A DNA stretch of 64,000 bases from CALOCN01 sp942491735. Lineage in GTDB: Bacteria > Eisenbacteria > RBG-16-71-46 > JABDJR01. Shown here piece by piece: positions 17,054 to 26,212 of this stretch (position 1 is its first letter; the number at the start of each line of letters is the position of its first letter). Below the pieces are notes generated by a model. It was given only the letters and a program-made list of their open reading frames with translations, ran no database searches and was not told the DNA's origin. The translations under genes and the position numbers were made by a program. The stretch is taken from assembly GCA_942491735.1 (NCBI GenBank), contig CALOCN010000008.1, positions 1 to 64,000 of the forward strand, read 5' to 3'.

Positions 17054-18043
17054 ATGGTGGGATCAATGGACGAACGGAAGAACACCCAACAGGAACGGAT
17101 TGCCGTCGTTGTCGTGCCCCGGGAACGAGGCGCGGTGGCCGCGAAGTCGTTGCAGTCGATCTACGATAACACGTCGATCCCGTTCGACCTGGTGTACGTG
17201 GACGGCTGCCTGGGCCGCAGCATGGCGGCGCGTATCCGCAACCTGGTGAAGTCACGCAACGGCCGCTACGTCCGCGCCCGAAACTGGTTGTATCCCAATG
17301 AGGCGCGCAATCTCGGGCTGGAACGAGCGCGCAGCGCGACCCATGTCGTGTTCATCGACAACGACGTGTTCGTGGAGCCGGGATGGCTGGACGCGCTGGT
17401 CACCTGCGCGCGCCAGACCGGGGCCGGAGTGGTGGGCCCGCTCTACCTGGAGGGGGAGCGGGACAATCCGCTGGTCCACTGCGCGGGCGGGGAGATCCTC
17501 CAGGTGGATCATCCGGGTTCGGAACCGGTCCTGATCACCCGCCAGTTCGAACTGGGCGCTCCGCTCTCGGAGCTTCCCCCCATTCTCCGACAGGCGACGG
17601 GGCTCATCGAGTTCCATTGCGTACTGGTCACCCGGCCCTTCCTGGACGCGATCGGCGGACGGTTCGACGAGAAGCTCCGTACGACGCGGGAGCACGTGGA
17701 TCTCTGTTTGTTGGCTCGCGAACACGGGTTCGGGATCCAGATGGAGCCGACAAGCCGCATCCGCTACGACAACGAGGAACCGGGACGCCTCGGCGATCTC
17801 GACTACTTCATGTACCGCTGGTCCGGTGAGGCCACCCGCGAGACTATTGATCACTTCGAACGGAAGTGGAAGGTCAGCCTGGACTCGGGGCGGGCCAAGA
17901 TCATTCGTGACCGGCGCCAGGTATTCCGTTCCGGTCTCAAACGCTCGTTCTTCTCCAAGGCCTACATCCGGGCCTGGCAGGCCGCGCAGCGAACCCCGTT
18001 GACCCGGGCCGGCACGCGATGGATGCACCGCAACGTCTGGTAG
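17054..18043 (+). CDS. Family 2 glycosyltransferase (GT-A)
   Basis: The 329-residue product has a GT2 fold: RIAVVVVPRERGAVAAKSLQ, then NEARNLGLERARSATHVVF and the DxD-type FIDNDVFVEPGWLDALV. A later EHVDLCLLAREHGFGIQMEP matches the usual ED/H acceptor-site region. The ATG at 17054 was chosen; another in frame at 17066 is possible. It is divergent from the two-domain transferase gene and is followed by an 80-base gap before the first kinase gene. Likely role is in assembly of a surface polysaccharide or glycolipid; donor and acceptor are unknown. Confidence 0.85.
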   Translation: MVGSMDERKNTQQERIAVVVVPRERGAVAAKSLQSIYDNTSIPFDLVYVDGCLGRSMAARIRNLVKSRNGRYVRARNWLYPNEARNLGLERARSATHVVFIDNDVFVEPGWLDALVTCARQTGAGVVGPLYLEGERDNPLVHCAGGEILQVDHPGSEPVLITRQFELGAPLSELPPILRQATGLIEFHCVLVTRPFLDAIGGRFDEKLRTTREHVDLCLLAREHGFGIQMEPTSRIRYDNEEPGRLGDLDYFMYRWSGEATRETIDHFERKWKVSLDSGRAKIIRDRRQVFRSGLKRSFFSKAYIRAWQAAQRTPLTRAGTRWMHRNVW

Positions 18044-18122
18044 GGACACCGGGCGCCCCCCGCAACCGACCACGCGGCTGTGATATCGTCGGTTTTTCTC
18101 CCCTACATCCTCTGGAGTTTTC

Positions 18123-20810
18123 TTGATCGGCAGTACCCTCGCCCACTACGAAATCAAGGACCTGATCGGCAAGGGCGGCATGGGCGAGGTCTACCGTGCG
18201 CTGGACACCAAGCTGGGGCGCGAAGTAGCCATCAAGATCCTCCCCACCGAACTCTCGGGTGATCCCGAGCGGGCGGCGCGGTTCGACCGCGAGGCGCGTA
18301 CCCTGGCCAGCCTGCAACACCCGAACGTGGCCTCCATCTACGGGTTCGAGGAAGTCGACGGCACCCGCTTCCTGGTCATGGAGCTGGTCAAGGGCAAGGA
18401 CCTGAGCCACCGGATCCAGGCCGGGGACCTTGCCCTGGAGGAAACGCTGACCATCGCCCGTCAGGTGGCCACCGGTCTGGAAGCGGCCCACGATCGCGGC
18501 ATCGTGCACCGGGACCTCAAGCCGGCCAACATCATGCTGACCGAGACCGGCGAGGCCAAGATCCTCGACTTCGGTCTGGCCAGGGCCTGGTTCGGGGACA
18601 CCGAGGACGACTCGGACATGGCCAACTCACCGACCCTGACCGCGGGCATGACCCAGGCCGGCATGATCCTGGGCACCGCGGCCTACATGAGCCCGGAGCA
18701 GGCGCGGGGCCGGCACGTGGATCGCCGGGCCGACATCTGGGCTTTCGGGGTCATCCTGTGGGAGCTGATCACCGGAAAGCGTCTGTTCGATGGCGAGACG
18801 GTGAGCGACACCCTCGCCGCGGTGCTGCGGGCGGAACCGGAATGGGACCTGCTCCCGGTGGAGGAGGCGCCGCTTCTGTGTCGTCTCATCGAGCGCTGTC
18901 TCGTTCGCGACCCTCAGCAGCGACTGCGCGACATCGGCGAGGCGCGGATCCTGCTCCAGGATGGGGGCGCGCAGAGTTCGCTGCTCTCCTTGCCGGCCGT
19001 GGCGGAGGCGGACGACGCGGCACACGCGCCGGCTCCTCGCGGCATCGGATGGCCGGTGGTGGCGATGCTCGGCGCCGTCATGCTTGCCCTGGGCGCCTTG
19101 GCCGGCTGGCAACTGCTGGGAAAGCAGACGGACCCTCCCCTTTTTCACCTCACCATCCCCGCGCCGGAAGGGACCGAGTTCGACATGCAGGGGACCGCGC
19201 CCGGTCCCGCCACCCTGTCGCCCGACGGAACACGGGTCGCCTTCACCGCTCAGGGTGAAGATGGTGCCACCCACCTCTACCTGCGGCACCTCGATCGTGG
19301 CGAGGCAGTACGCCTCTCGGGGACCGAGACGGCCGCCTACCCGTTCTGGTCCCCGGACAGCGACCACATCGGCTTCTTCAGCATGGGTGACGGCAAACTG
19401 CGCAAGATCGCCACCGCGGGCGGACCTCCCACCACGCTGTGCGACGCGGACAACGGCAAGGGAGGCTCCTGGAATGCCGACGGGGTGATTGTCTTCACGC
19501 CGGAAGCAAGCTCGGTGATCCATCGGGTGCCGAGCATCGGGGGAGAGCCGGAACGCATCACCAAACTGGTCTCGCCCGACGAGTCCCATCGACATCCGCG
19601 CTTCCTGCCCGGAGGCAAGAGTTTCCTGTTCGCCGCACGCCAGGGGGACTCGGGCTTCAGGATTCGCTTGGGTTTTCTGGACGGGCGCGAACCCATCGAC
19701 ATCACGGACAGCGAGAGCCTAGCCGAGTATGCATCCGGATACCTGTTTTCGACCCGTGAAGGGGTTCTCATGGCCACCCCCTTCGATCCGTCGACCGGCG
19801 AACTGACCGGCGGCAGCGCCCCGTTGGTCCAGGACGTGCTGATCGCCGGAGGCGATTCGGGCGCGGGGTCGTTCTCCGTCCTACCTTCGGGGATGATGCT
19901 GTTCCAGACCGGAGCGACCGAGGTGAACCGGATTCTCAGTTGGCGGGACCTGGCCACCGGAGGCCACACTCCCATCGGGTCTCCCGGGCCCATGTACTTC
20001 CCCCGGGTATCCCCGGACGGAACCCGCTGTCTGGTCGAGGTGCGCAGTGAGGACGGGGACGAGACGACCTTGTGGATGGTCGAGCTGAAAACGGGCCAGA
20101 GGACGCGGTTCACTTTCGGCCCCGGGAACCAGGTCACCCCCTGTTGGAGTGCGGACGGCTCCCGGGTGGTGTACGTCTCCAGCGATGCCGGCATCTATCG
20201 CATCCTGGAGCAGCCGGTCGAGGGAACGGGTGGCGAGGCAATTCTCTACGAAACCCAGGACCAGATCTGGACGACCTCCATACACCCGGACGGAAGCGGC
20301 GTGCTCTTCACCCGAGCGCTTCCCGACACGTCGGATTCGACCATGGAGTTCCTCCCCTTCAACAGCGGCACTCCGCGCGTGCTCGATCTCCCGGGAGCCT
20401 ATGGCGGCCGTTACTCCCCGGACGGCCGGTGGCTGGCCTATGGGCAGAATGTTTCGCAGGGCTGGACGGTCTTTGTCCAGCCGGCGACCGGCAACCCGCG
20501 CAAGTGGCAGCTTACCGCTTCAGGCTCGATCTTCTGGCCGCAATGGCAGGCGGACGGAACGCGTCTCTTCGTCTCCAACGCCCGGGATCAGGTGGTGGTG
20601 TTCGATGTGGATGGAACCGGGGAGACCTTCCGTTTCGGGACAGAGCAGCAGTTAATGGATACCGACAACATCTCCGGGGACGGCATTCCGTACGCGATCC
20701 ATCCCGACGGGACGCGGCTTGTCCATGCCGGCCCCGACCCCAGCGTGGCCCTGCAGGAATATTCACCGATCCACGTGGTCACCGACTGGCGGCGCGGGCT
20801 CGCACGCTAG
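18123..20810 (+). CDS. Transmembrane Ser/Thr protein kinase with C-terminal TolB/WD40-like propeller
   Basis: The 895-residue protein starts with TTG, with GGAG about 7 bases upstream. The kinase domain (1-280) has the glycine loop GKGGMGEVY, VAIK (Lys38), catalytic HRDLKPAN (129-136), DFG (149-151) and MSPEQARG. One membrane helix lies at about 310-333. The rest is a propeller of PD40/TolB repeats (TLSPDGTRVAFTAQ, YPFWSPDSDHIGFFS, VSPDGTRCLVEVRS). The cytosolic kinase with an extracytoplasmic propeller suggests sensing of an external ligand. A closely related paralogue follows 15 bases downstream. Confidence 0.93.
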   Translation: MIGSTLAHYEIKDLIGKGGMGEVYRALDTKLGREVAIKILPTELSGDPERAARFDREARTLASLQHPNVASIYGFEEVDGTRFLVMELVKGKDLSHRIQAGDLALEETLTIARQVATGLEAAHDRGIVHRDLKPANIMLTETGEAKILDFGLARAWFGDTEDDSDMANSPTLTAGMTQAGMILGTAAYMSPEQARGRHVDRRADIWAFGVILWELITGKRLFDGETVSDTLAAVLRAEPEWDLLPVEEAPLLCRLIERCLVRDPQQRLRDIGEARILLQDGGAQSSLLSLPAVAEADDAAHAPAPRGIGWPVVAMLGAVMLALGALAGWQLLGKQTDPPLFHLTIPAPEGTEFDMQGTAPGPATLSPDGTRVAFTAQGEDGATHLYLRHLDRGEAVRLSGTETAAYPFWSPDSDHIGFFSMGDGKLRKIATAGGPPTTLCDADNGKGGSWNADGVIVFTPEASSVIHRVPSIGGEPERITKLVSPDESHRHPRFLPGGKSFLFAARQGDSGFRIRLGFLDGREPIDITDSESLAEYASGYLFSTREGVLMATPFDPSTGELTGGSAPLVQDVLIAGGDSGAGSFSVLPSGMMLFQTGATEVNRILSWRDLATGGHTPIGSPGPMYFPRVSPDGTRCLVEVRSEDGDETTLWMVELKTGQRTRFTFGPGNQVTPCWSADGSRVVYVSSDAGIYRILEQPVEGTGGEAILYETQDQIWTTSIHPDGSGVLFTRALPDTSDSTMEFLPFNSGTPRVLDLPGAYGGRYSPDGRWLAYGQNVSQGWTVFVQPATGNPRKWQLTASGSIFWPQWQADGTRLFVSNARDQVVVFDVDGTGETFRFGTEQQLMDTDNISGDGIPYAIHPDGTRLVHAGPDPSVALQEYSPIHVVTDWRRGLAR

Positions 20811-20825
20811 GAACAGGAAGACGCC

Positions 20826-23480
20826 ATGGAATCCGGCAAACAACTCGGCCCGTACATCATTGATCGCGAGGTGGGACGGGGCGGCATGGGAGTGGTCTAC
20901 CTCGCCCGCGATCCCCAGCTGGACCGCCCGGTGGCGATCAAGGTCCTTCCGGACGCGCTGTCCCAGGATCCCGAGCGGTTGGCCCGGTTCGAACGGGAAG
21001 CCAGGCTGCTGGCCTCGCTCAATCACCCCAACATCGCCGGGATCTACGGGATCGAGGAGGCCGAGGGCGCCCGGTTCCTTTGTCTGGAGTACGTGGAGGG
21101 ACCCACCCTCCAGGACCACCTCGCCCGGGGTCCGTTGGCGGTGGACGAGGCGGTCGACATTGGCCGCCAGATGGCCGCGGCGCTGGAGGCCGCACACGAG
21201 AGCGGGGTCATCCACCGCGACCTGAAACCGGCCAACGTGAAGATCATGCCGGACGGCACGGTGAAGGTCCTGGATTTCGGTCTGGCCAAGGACACCGCGG
21301 AGAGCGACGGCTCCAGCCCCGACCTGTCCCACTCCCCCACCTTGACCTCGCCGGTCAGTCCCACCCTGCCCGGGGTGATCCTGGGCACCGCGGCCTACAT
21401 GAGCCCGGAGCAGGCGCGCGGGAAGCCCATGGACCGGCGTACGGATATTTTCTCGTTCGGCTGCGTGATGTACGAGTGCCTGACCGGCAAGCAGCTCTTC
21501 GCCGGCGAAACGGTCAGCGACACCATTGCCCGGATCCTGGAGCGGCAACCGGATTGGGACGCCCTGCCCGGGAACACACCGGAGCGGGTGGTGCAGATTC
21601 TGCAGCGCTGCCTGGAGAAGGATCCCAGGAAGCGGCAACGCGATATCGGGGATGTGCGGCTCAGCCTGGAGGATGTCAAGGAGGGCCGGGGGTCGGGACT
21701 GCGCACCCTCGCGGATCACGAGATGGGTGGGCGCAAGGGATCCGGGCGCTCGGCGGCTCTGGCCTGGGTCGTTGCCACGGTAGCGATCGCTGCGGCAGCG
21801 ATCGGCTTCCTGAGACCCACGGGGGATCCCGCCCCGGAGTCGACTTTCCATTATCGTATTACGCCACCTCCGGAGATCAACCTGTTCACGCCGACCTTCA
21901 CCATGGCGATTTCCCCCGACGGCAGGAGTATCGCGTGGCAAGGCAACAGCGACGGGACCGCGGGCATCTATATCCAACCCATCGGTGGACTGGAAGCGCG
22001 CCGCCTTCCGGGAACCGACCTGGCGAACTTCCCCTTCTGGTCTCCGGACAGCCGGTTCATTGGATTCACGGACGGGTCGAAACTCCGACGGGTACCGATC
22101 GATGGGGGCGAGCCCCGGATCCTGTGTGATGCCTCCTCGAATCGCGGCAACTCCTGGGGGGACGGGACCATCGTGTTCAGCGTCGAGCAGGGTCCCCTCT
22201 ACAAGGTGGCGGAGACCGGAGGGGCGCCGGAGCCGGCTACCACCCTCAACGAGGAGAAGGGGGAGACGGCACACCGATTCCCGCATTTCCTGCCGGACGG
22301 AAAGACGTTTCTCTATGTGGCGCTCCCCGGGCGAAGCGGGCTGGTGACGATCTACGCCACCGACACCGAAGGGCGCGAGCCGGTGGAGGTCATGCAATCG
22401 GTGGCGCAGCCGGTGTATGCCGAACCGGGGTACCTGATCTACCAGAGGGGGAACCGGATTCTGGCTTCGCGATTCGATGCGGAGAGCCTGACCCTCTCCG
22501 GGGAACCGGTCGACATTGGGCAGGCCCCCAGACGCCCAAACGCGGTGGGGGCCCCGGCCGTTACCGTCTCCAGCACCGGAACCCTGGCCTTCATGGAGAC
22601 CCAACAACCCATCTCCGAGTTCGTCTGGCTGGATCTGGACGGGGAAGTCATCGAGACCCTGGACGTGGACCCGGGACCGTACACCGCGCCCAGCATCTCT
22701 CCGGACCAGCGGTACGTGGCGGTGACCAGGGAAGTATCTCCCGAGGAACGGGACATCTGGCTGCTCGAGCTGGACCGGATGATCCTGAACAAGCTCACCT
22801 CGGGGCCGGGAAACAAGGCGGATCCCACCTGGTCCCCGGATGCCACCCGGATTGTCTACTCATGCGACGTGGACGGGCCCTGGAACCTGTTTCGGTTGCC
22901 CATTGCCGGGGGAAACGCAGAGCGGCTCACCACGGGGCCGGCTACTTTCAAGAACGCCCTGGATTGGTCACCGGACGGTCAGTGGATCCTCTACGAGCAG
23001 ATCGGGACCGGCACCAACATGGATCTGTGGGTGGTTCCCGCGGACGGGTCCAGCCCCGAAAAGCCCTACCTGGAAGAGGTGCATCAGGAAGAGCACGGAC
23101 AGTTCTCGCCGGACGGGAATTGGCTGGCCTACACCTCCACGGAAGCGGGAGCCGAGAACATCTACCTGAACTCGTTTCCTGATCCGGTCCGGAAGCTGCG
23201 GCTCAGCGTGGACTGGGGCGTACTCCCCCTGTGGAAAACACCGAATACGGTCGTTTTCAAGGGGCGCAACAGCCAGATACACCGCGTGTCGGTGACTACG
23301 GAGCCCACGCCGCGTGCGGGATCCGATGAAGCGCTCTTCGAATGGCGCGGCTGGTACAACCTGGACTTGGCCCCGGACGGAGAGCGCTTCCTGGGTCTGC
23401 GGCAGGTGGAGTTGAGCACCCCCAACAGCATCCTGATGCGGCTGAACTGGCTCAGCGACTTTCCGGAGCTGACCGACTAA
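20826..23480 (+). CDS. Transmembrane Ser/Thr protein kinase with C-terminal TolB/WD40-like propeller (paralogue)
   Basis: The 884-residue product has the same plan as its upstream neighbour. The kinase has GRGGMGVVY, Lys39 in VAIKV, HRDLKPAN (130-137) and DFG (150-152). A helix lies at about 309-329 (ALAWVVATVAIAAAAIGFL), then the propeller with repeats such as MAISPDGRSIAWQG, FPFWSPDSRFIGFTD and GQFSPDGNWLAYTS. The two kinase domains are clearly related, sharing LGTAAYMSPEQAR and ETVSDT, which points to tandem duplication with divergent propellers. It converges with the VWA gene. The two genes are probably one transcript. Confidence 0.93.
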   Translation: MESGKQLGPYIIDREVGRGGMGVVYLARDPQLDRPVAIKVLPDALSQDPERLARFEREARLLASLNHPNIAGIYGIEEAEGARFLCLEYVEGPTLQDHLARGPLAVDEAVDIGRQMAAALEAAHESGVIHRDLKPANVKIMPDGTVKVLDFGLAKDTAESDGSSPDLSHSPTLTSPVSPTLPGVILGTAAYMSPEQARGKPMDRRTDIFSFGCVMYECLTGKQLFAGETVSDTIARILERQPDWDALPGNTPERVVQILQRCLEKDPRKRQRDIGDVRLSLEDVKEGRGSGLRTLADHEMGGRKGSGRSAALAWVVATVAIAAAAIGFLRPTGDPAPESTFHYRITPPPEINLFTPTFTMAISPDGRSIAWQGNSDGTAGIYIQPIGGLEARRLPGTDLANFPFWSPDSRFIGFTDGSKLRRVPIDGGEPRILCDASSNRGNSWGDGTIVFSVEQGPLYKVAETGGAPEPATTLNEEKGETAHRFPHFLPDGKTFLYVALPGRSGLVTIYATDTEGREPVEVMQSVAQPVYAEPGYLIYQRGNRILASRFDAESLTLSGEPVDIGQAPRRPNAVGAPAVTVSSTGTLAFMETQQPISEFVWLDLDGEVIETLDVDPGPYTAPSISPDQRYVAVTREVSPEERDIWLLELDRMILNKLTSGPGNKADPTWSPDATRIVYSCDVDGPWNLFRLPIAGGNAERLTTGPATFKNALDWSPDGQWILYEQIGTGTNMDLWVVPADGSSPEKPYLEEVHQEEHGQFSPDGNWLAYTSTEAGAENIYLNSFPDPVRKLRLSVDWGVLPLWKTPNTVVFKGRNSQIHRVSVTTEPTPRAGSDEALFEWRGWYNLDLAPDGERFLGLRQVELSTPNSILMRLNWLSDFPELTD

Positions 23481-23492
23481 CCGGACCCGCGA

Positions 23493-25565
23493 CTAGGCCA
23501 CACCGCGCCGGGACAGCCAGCCCTCGGCCAGCATGATCAGGAGAACGAGCACCACCAGCTCGCGCCAGAACTCCCGGCCGTAGCGGGCTTCCCGGATGGG
23601 CGATCCCAGGGAGACGCTGGCCGGAAGGATCTGGACCCCGTCGCGTGGGAACATGGCCAGCAGCTCGTCGTCGGTGAGCGGGGTGAGGTCGGACTCGGCG
23701 GTGTCCAGGTTGACCGCGCTGCGTACCAGCACCCGGTCCCCCGCGCGGATGGTGTAGAAGCCGGGCGCGGGCGCGGCTTCGGTGCGCAGCTCCACGCCAC
23801 GGGGGGCGGGGCGAATCTCCGCTTCCAGGATCAGGCCGTCCGGACCGAAGCCCATGATGTCGGTCCCGGTGGGAATGGCGCTGCGATCGACAAAGCCGGC
23901 CACCGGATCCCCCACCAACCGGCTCCCGTCATCCCCTTCCTTGAGCACGGCGTCCAACGCCTGGTGCAACAAGGGGACAAAACTGGAATGCGCCGGGAAG
24001 TTGTTCCACTTGCCGTCCAGGGAAGAGGCGAAAAGGAGCGCGCGTTCCCCCTGGAGCAGCGCCGGAAGACCGGGGCCGAACTCGGCCAGGGTGAGCGCGT
24101 CCGGGCCGTTGCGCACCGCGACCACCCGCCAGAAGGCGGCGCCGGTGAGCGGCTTGCCCACCTCGGCCTCGAACCCGGAGAAGGCTTCGTGACCGGACGC
24201 CCGCGGGGTCAGGCTATAGCTGAGTCCGGTCGCCTCGTCCGTGCCCAACAGGTTCTCCAACTGGGCTCCCGGGAAGATGGCCGGGAGAATGCTCTCGTTG
24301 TAGTGACGCAGATCCACCCGCTCGCCCAGGCTGATGAACACGGCGCCACCGCCGGCGCGCCAGTTGCGCAGCCGCATGACCGCCTCGCGGGAGAGCATGG
24401 TCACGTTGTCCAGCACCACCAGGCGCACCGTGGAGAGGTCGATGGAGTTGAGCGCGATGGGCGGAACCTTGGAGATCTCGAAACGTCCCCCCTCGCCGGT
24501 CGGGCTCATGGCCAGCGGCAGGAACGGCGAAGGCTGGGCCGGGTCCTGGACGAGCAGGGTCGAGACCTGACCCGAACCCAGCGAAGGCACGTAGCGGACA
24601 TCGTCGACCGGCAGCCGGTCCAGGGCGAGACGGGTGCGGATCTCTTCGCCTTCACCCGGAAGCCGGGTCAGGGAGACCTGGGCCGTTTCCCGGGTGCCGG
24701 GGGAAACCGAGACCACGGACTCGCCCAGGACCTCGGTGCCGGATTCCACGGTGACCACGACATCGTCGGCGGCCGGGTCGCCGTGACGGGCGACCTGGAT
24801 GTGCACCCGTTGATCCACGGTGCTCCCTTCCAGGCGAGCCACCTCGAGCACGGTGTTGGCGATGGGTCCCTCGTGGACCGGAAGCAGGAAAACCCGCACC
24901 CGCTCCTCGAGCTCGGCCATGAGATCGGTCTCGCCCGCTTCGGCGCCGGCACCCACGCCGGAGCGCTGGAAGTCGGAGACGATGAAGAGTTCCTTGTTCA
25001 GCGCGGTCGCCTCGGCGAGGGCGGTGGCGGCGCGGCGCACCGCCACTGCGAAGTCCGTGCTGCCAAAGCCCAGCTCCGCGTTGCGAACCGCCTCTTCGGC
25101 GGCGTGGCGATTGGGGTAGGGCTCGGTGGTCTCGACCCGGGGATCCACCCCGATCAGGATGACCTGGTCGTCGGGATCCAGGGCGGCCAGAGCCTCCTTG
25201 GCCCGTTCCAGGCCGTTCTCCCACAGGGTGGTCCGGGCCCCCTCGGCCCCCATGCTGAAGGAGCGATCCAGCACCAGGGCCACCGCGCTCTCACCCCGGC
25301 TCTTGCCCAGGGAAAAGTTCCCCTGGAAGGCGGGCCGGCCGAGGGCCAGGGCAAGGAGAAGAAGCGCCAGAACCCGCAGGGCAAGGATGAGCCACTGGGT
25401 AAAGCGCATGCGTCGCACCCGACGCCGGGCGATCTCCTCCAGGAACTGGAGGGAAGAGAAGGGCACACGGGCGATCTTCCGCCTGCTGAACAGGTGGATG
25501 AGGATGGGGAGGGCCGCGGCGGCCATCCCGACCAGGAATGCGGTGTTCAGGAATGAAAACGGCAT
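23493..25565 (-). CDS. BatA-type membrane protein with VWA domain
   Basis: The 690-residue protein has an N-terminal double-membrane-helix BatA module (MPFSFLNTAFLVGMAAAALP, then RVLALLLLALALGRPAF). A von Willebrand A domain follows with a MIDAS DxSxS motif (LVLDRSFSMG) at about 97-106. The middle region resembles a glutamine-amidotransferase-like, DUF4159-type fold (SLGERVDLRHYNESILP). A last membrane helix (ELVVLVLLIMLAEGWL) precedes RRGVA at the C-terminus. Such proteins usually sit with MoxR and DUF58 genes and are thought to act in envelope maturation. Here those partners lie about 6 kb away on the same strand. The gene ends 12 bases from the converging kinase stop. Confidence 0.85.
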   Translation of the reverse strand: MPFSFLNTAFLVGMAAAALPILIHLFSRRKIARVPFSSLQFLEEIARRRVRRMRFTQWLILALRVLALLLLALALGRPAFQGNFSLGKSRGESAVALVLDRSFSMGAEGARTTLWENGLERAKEALAALDPDDQVILIGVDPRVETTEPYPNRHAAEEAVRNAELGFGSTDFAVAVRRAATALAEATALNKELFIVSDFQRSGVGAGAEAGETDLMAELEERVRVFLLPVHEGPIANTVLEVARLEGSTVDQRVHIQVARHGDPAADDVVVTVESGTEVLGESVVSVSPGTRETAQVSLTRLPGEGEEIRTRLALDRLPVDDVRYVPSLGSGQVSTLLVQDPAQPSPFLPLAMSPTGEGGRFEISKVPPIALNSIDLSTVRLVVLDNVTMLSREAVMRLRNWRAGGGAVFISLGERVDLRHYNESILPAIFPGAQLENLLGTDEATGLSYSLTPRASGHEAFSGFEAEVGKPLTGAAFWRVVAVRNGPDALTLAEFGPGLPALLQGERALLFASSLDGKWNNFPAHSSFVPLLHQALDAVLKEGDDGSRLVGDPVAGFVDRSAIPTGTDIMGFGPDGLILEAEIRPAPRGVELRTEAAPAPGFYTIRAGDRVLVRSAVNLDTAESDLTPLTDDELLAMFPRDGVQILPASVSLGSPIREARYGREFWRELVVLVLLIMLAEGWLSRRGVA

Positions 25566-25716
25566 GGAGTCAACAGCTTAGCACGGTGGGAGGAAAGGCT
25601 GGGGGAGCCCAAGCGTACCGGATTTGGGGCTTGGGGGACCAGATGTTATCGGGCAAATGCACGGATTGGAGGAACTTGGGCACCTATTCCCACGGACCCA
25701 CAAGAAGGAGTACCTC

Positions 25717-26154
25717 ATGAAACGCATCTCCATCCCGCTTCTCCTTGCCCTTGCAACCGGCCTCTTCCTGGCGGGCTGCTCCAACGAGGGAGATCCGATT
25801 CCCACCTCGGGACCCACCGGGCTGCTGACCTGGAACCCCGCCGCCGACGAACCCCCGACCTACTACAATTGCTCGGCGAAGTGCCTCGAGGAGTACAGCG
25901 ACTGTCTCACCGCTGCGGATCAAAACTTCTCGGCCTGCATGGCCAAGGCGACCACGGCTCCCGCAGTCGACATCTGCAACGACCAACACCGCGCCAGCGT
26001 GAGGGGGTGCGGACAAGCCCACTTCGCGTGTTTGTCGCGTTGCCCGTCGGCCCCTCCCACCCCGACCATTCCACCCAACATTCCCGGCCTGGACGATCCC
26101 GACGACGGCGGCGGAGGGGTCGAAGTCGAGCTGAACGAGGAAAACAGCCCCTAG
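25717..26154 (+). CDS. Small lipoprotein with eight symmetrically spaced cysteines
   Basis: The 145-residue product has a strong ribosome site (AAGGAG, 6-base spacer), a signal peptide and lipobox LAGC with lipidated Cys21. Eight further cysteines lie at 52, 56, 63, 74, 87, 98, 105 and 109. Their spacing is x3, x6, x10, x12, x10, x6, x3, a mirror image. In each half the cysteines fall on one face of an alpha helix. This suggests a two-helix hairpin held by four disulfides, with a turn near TAPAVD. The tail is proline-rich then acidic (LDDPDDGGGG). I know no family with this exact pattern. It lies on the opposite strand to its neighbours. Confidence 0.8.
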   Translation: MKRISIPLLLALATGLFLAGCSNEGDPIPTSGPTGLLTWNPAADEPPTYYNCSAKCLEEYSDCLTAADQNFSACMAKATTAPAVDICNDQHRASVRGCGQAHFACLSRCPSAPPTPTIPPNIPGLDDPDDGGGGVEVELNEENSP

Positions 26155-26212
26155 CAAGCGAACGCGGCGGTCGGGATCATTCGCCGGGTCCCGGCCGCCT
26201 CGCCATCACCCC

